A stretch of DNA of 64,000 nucleotides. It comes from an uncultured beta proteobacterium (GTDB taxonomy: Bacteria > Pseudomonadota > Gammaproteobacteria > Burkholderiales > Burkholderiaceae_C). Location: the NCBI GenBank assembly GCA_903876735.1, contig CAIRAW010000014.1, positions 1 to 64,000 on the forward strand. Direction: 5' to 3'. Shown here piece by piece: positions 61,964 to 64,000 of the stretch (position 1 is its first letter; each line of letters starts with the position of its first letter). The notes beneath the pieces were generated by a model. That model was not told the origin of the DNA. It did no database searches and was given only the letters and a program-made list of their open reading frames with translations. A program made the position numbers and the translations under genes.

Positions 61964-62881
61964 ATGAATTTCAGACAACTTGATTTGAACCTGCTGCGCG
62001 TGCTGTGCGCGGTCTACCGCTACGGCTCGGTGACCGAGGCTGGGCGCCATCTGGCGCTGTCGCAACCGGCCACCAGCAACGCGCTGGCGCGGCTGCGCGC
62101 CATCTTCGACGACGAGTTGTTCATCCGCTCGCCACAGGGACTGCAGCCAACGCGCAAAGCGCAGCGCATGGTGCCGGCGGTGATCGAACAACTGCACCTG
62201 CTGGAGAACACGGTCAACAGCGACGACACGTTTGAGCCCGCCAGCAGCCACATGCGTTGGCGCCTGTCGCTGTCAGATCTGGGCGAGATGATGTTCCTGC
62301 CGCCACTGGCCGAGGTGCTGCGCCAGGAATCACCGGGCAGTCATATTTCAAATATCGCAGTGCCGGCCAACGAGGTCAACGCCGCACTGGAGGCGCACGA
62401 GATCGACCTGGCGATCGGCATCCTGGAGAGCGGTCGCAACGCCAGCGCAAGCGAGTTGCTGTTCAAGGAACATTTTGTCGCAATCACGGCTGACCACTGG
62501 CGCCCGGACGGTTGGCGCGCCGGCAACCGTTTGAGCCCCAAGCAGTTGGCGACGGCCTCGCTGGCGGTGGCCTCGCCGGCCGCGACCTTTCATGGCAGCG
62601 TCGATCTGATGCTGAGCAAGCTTGAACTCAACGAGACCATCGTGCTGCGCGCACGCCACTACGGCGCCTTGCCGGAACTGGTCACCCGCACCGACCTGCT
62701 GGCCATCGTGCCCCTGATGTACGCCAAATCTCTCTCGCCGCGCTACGACGTGCGCCTGTGGGACTTGCCAAAAAGCGGCGCCAGTTACGAGGTGCACATG
62801 GTCTGGCATCCGAGCGCCACACCCGACCTGGCGCACAGCTGGTTGCGCGGTGTGGTGCGCAAACTGTTTGGGCGAAAGTGA
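61964..62881 (+). CDS. LysR-family regulator divergent from padEHGI
   Basis: A 305-residue LysR regulator with the NodD/LeuO-type opening MNFRQLDLNLLRVLCAVYRYGSV and LSQPATSNALARLR in its HTH. The effector domain is about 90-300. It is divergent from the phenylglyoxylate operon with a 181-base gap that must hold both promoters, so it probably controls that operon. ATG at 61964; the upstream open frame runs through the promoter and is rejected. Confidence 0.87.
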   Translation: MNFRQLDLNLLRVLCAVYRYGSVTEAGRHLALSQPATSNALARLRAIFDDELFIRSPQGLQPTRKAQRMVPAVIEQLHLLENTVNSDDTFEPASSHMRWRLSLSDLGEMMFLPPLAEVLRQESPGSHISNIAVPANEVNAALEAHEIDLAIGILESGRNASASELLFKEHFVAITADHWRPDGWRAGNRLSPKQLATASLAVASPAATFHGSVDLMLSKLELNETIVLRARHYGALPELVTRTDLLAIVPLMYAKSLSPRYDVRLWDLPKSGASYEVHMVWHPSATPDLAHSWLRGVVRKLFGRK

Positions 62882-62949
62882 TGACAAAGCGCTGACCATC
62901 ACCGAGAATCGCACGCAGGCAACGCGAAAAACAATAATGGAGACGAGCC

Positions 62950-64000
62950 ATGCAGATTGATTTGCGGCACGACGCCGCCCACACCGAACTGAACCGCCAG
63001 GCACTCGAAGCCCTGCTCGGCACACTTGGCGTCACGCTCGCCGGCGAAGTGGAGGCCGCGGCGGCCGCCAGCAGCGGCGAGTTGCGCCTGCGCCTGCATC
63101 AAAGCCGTGAATTCGGCATGGTCATCAGCGCCACAGCCGCCGGTCTCGACGGCGCGCTTGAGCAAAGCCTGTTCCGAAAGGGCCGCGCATCGGCGCAAGC
63201 CCTGGCGGCACTCAGCAGCGGAGCCGATTTTCTACAGTGCTTCCAGCAAACCATGGCCTATCAGAAGTTGCGCTTGCGCGCGCAGCAGCGCCAGGAAGCC
63301 GCGCCTGATGCGCAACTGGTTTTGCTGTTCGAGCGCATGCTGGCCCTGGCCGCAGACCCAGCCCGGCACACGATCCGAACGCTGCAGTCGCTGGACTTGA
63401 CGCTGATGCTGCGTCAGGGGAGTTTTCTTGCCACGCACGCGAGTTGCATGGTCGGTGAAGCACCAGCGCAGCGGCTCGCGCGCCCGATTGCCAAGATCGA
63501 CAAACTGCTGCACCCGGACACGATCGGCTTGATCGGGGTCTCAGGCAGCGGCATGAATTTCGGCCGCATCATTCTGCGCAATCTGATGGGCAGCGGCTAC
63601 CCCAAAGCACAGCTCAGCATCATTCGCCCCGACGACACCGAAATCGACGGCGTGCCCTGCTTCCCCAGCCTGAGCGCCCTGCCCCACAAGCTTGACCTGC
63701 TGATCGTCGCCGTCGCGGCCGATGCCGTTTACGGTCTGGTTGACGAGATCATCGCCAGCGGCAAGGTCGAGTCGGTGATGCTGATTCCGGGCAGCCTGGG
63801 CGAGACAAAGAAGAGCCACGAGCCGGCCGCCGCGCTGGCTGAGCGGATCAATGCCGCGCACGGCCTGAGCGGCGGCGGCCCGATCTTCCTGGGTGCCAAC
63901 TGCCTTGGTGTGGTCTCGCACCCGGGCCACTACGACTCCTGGTTTATCCCGCTGGAGCGTCTGCCCAAGCCGCAGAAAAAGCCCGAGCGCAACTCGGTCA
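62950..64000 (+). CDS. NDP-forming acyl-CoA synthetase, beta-like then alpha (3' end outside window)
   Basis: The frame from 62950 is open to the right edge, giving 350 residues. Residues about 1-190 (SREFGMVISATAAGLDGALE, later QLVLLFERMLALAADP) look like part of an ATP-grasp beta subunit. From about 195 the CoA-binding domain begins (LLHPDTIGLIGVSGSGMNFGRIILRN, VDLLIVAVAADAVY and ILGANCLGVVSHPG-like motifs). This beta-then-alpha order is unusual for ADP-forming acetyl-CoA synthetases, which are normally alpha-beta or separate. It lies 68 bases after the LysR gene. It could couple arylacetyl- or benzoyl-CoA formation to ATP, but substrate and domain boundaries are inference. Confidence 0.7.
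   Translation, partial: MQIDLRHDAAHTELNRQALEALLGTLGVTLAGEVEAAAAASSGELRLRLHQSREFGMVISATAAGLDGALEQSLFRKGRASAQALAALSSGADFLQCFQQTMAYQKLRLRAQQRQEAAPDAQLVLLFERMLALAADPARHTIRTLQSLDLTLMLRQGSFLATHASCMVGEAPAQRLARPIAKIDKLLHPDTIGLIGVSGSGMNFGRIILRNLMGSGYPKAQLSIIRPDDTEIDGVPCFPSLSALPHKLDLLIVAVAADAVYGLVDEIIASGKVESVMLIPGSLGETKKSHEPAAALAERINAAHGLSGGGPIFLGANCLGVVSHPGHYDSWFIPLERLPKPQKKPERNSV

Overview
The window looks like a GC-rich betaproteobacterial chromosome segment, most likely Burkholderiales and Comamonadaceae/Rhodoferax-like. That placement rests on protein content and gene order only (Bug-type binding protein inside a meta-cleavage cluster, xseB-ispA-dxs order, pad/hcr anaerobic aromatic genes), not on any search. 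I saw no rRNA, tRNA, CRISPR array, intact insertion sequence or replication origin.

Region 1 (1-9050) is a surface/signalling region. A DUF2202 lipoprotein (cut by the left edge), a glycine-zipper protein and two very small secreted low-complexity proteins lie divergent from an OmpR/EnvZ-type two-component pair. A SLAC1/TDT-type membrane protein follows. Next comes a second two-component system (membrane histidine kinase plus NarL/LuxR-type regulator) flanked by two small secreted protein genes. Each of these two genes is preceded by the same 22-bp palindrome at the same distance from a -10-like hexamer. This is the least familiar system in the window.

Region 2 (9360-18920) is an aerobic catabolic operon under a divergent LysR regulator. 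It has the complete lower meta-cleavage pathway (semialdehyde dehydrogenase and hydrolase, hydratase, acylating acetaldehyde dehydrogenase, aldolase, oxalocrotonate decarboxylase, tautomerase), a Bug-type binding protein and an MFS transporter, but no ring-cleavage dioxygenase.

Region 3 (19502-28049) holds a two-partner secretion pair (large TpsA adhesin with MBG repeats, and its TpsB pore), a RidA protein and a HigBA toxin-antitoxin pair whose toxin gene carries an in-frame stop.

Region 4 (28050-46594) is mixed core and accessory genes: prpE, an FmdB zinc-ribbon protein, an adaptor/permease/ATPase exporter, a GNAT, an isochorismatase-like hydrolase, an NlpC/P60 protein, an orphan TRAP binding protein, dxs-ispA-xseB, indolepyruvate oxidoreductase iorAB with a separate divergent ferredoxin, an MFS transporter, cheV and two divergent paralogous c-type cytochromes.

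Region 5 (46727-64000) is anaerobic arylacetate catabolism. Phenylglyoxylate oxidoreductase genes (padE, a padH fused to a ferredoxin domain, padG, padI) and an apparent padBCD-padJ-hcrCAB operon would take (4-hydroxy)phenylacetate through arylacetyl-CoA and arylglyoxylate to (4-hydroxy)benzoyl-CoA, with HcrCAB removing the ring hydroxyl to give benzoyl-CoA. A GNAT plus Rrf2 regulator pair sits between the two pad blocks, and a LysR regulator and an NDP-forming acyl-CoA synthetase (cut by the right edge) close the window. No benzoyl-CoA reductase is visible here.
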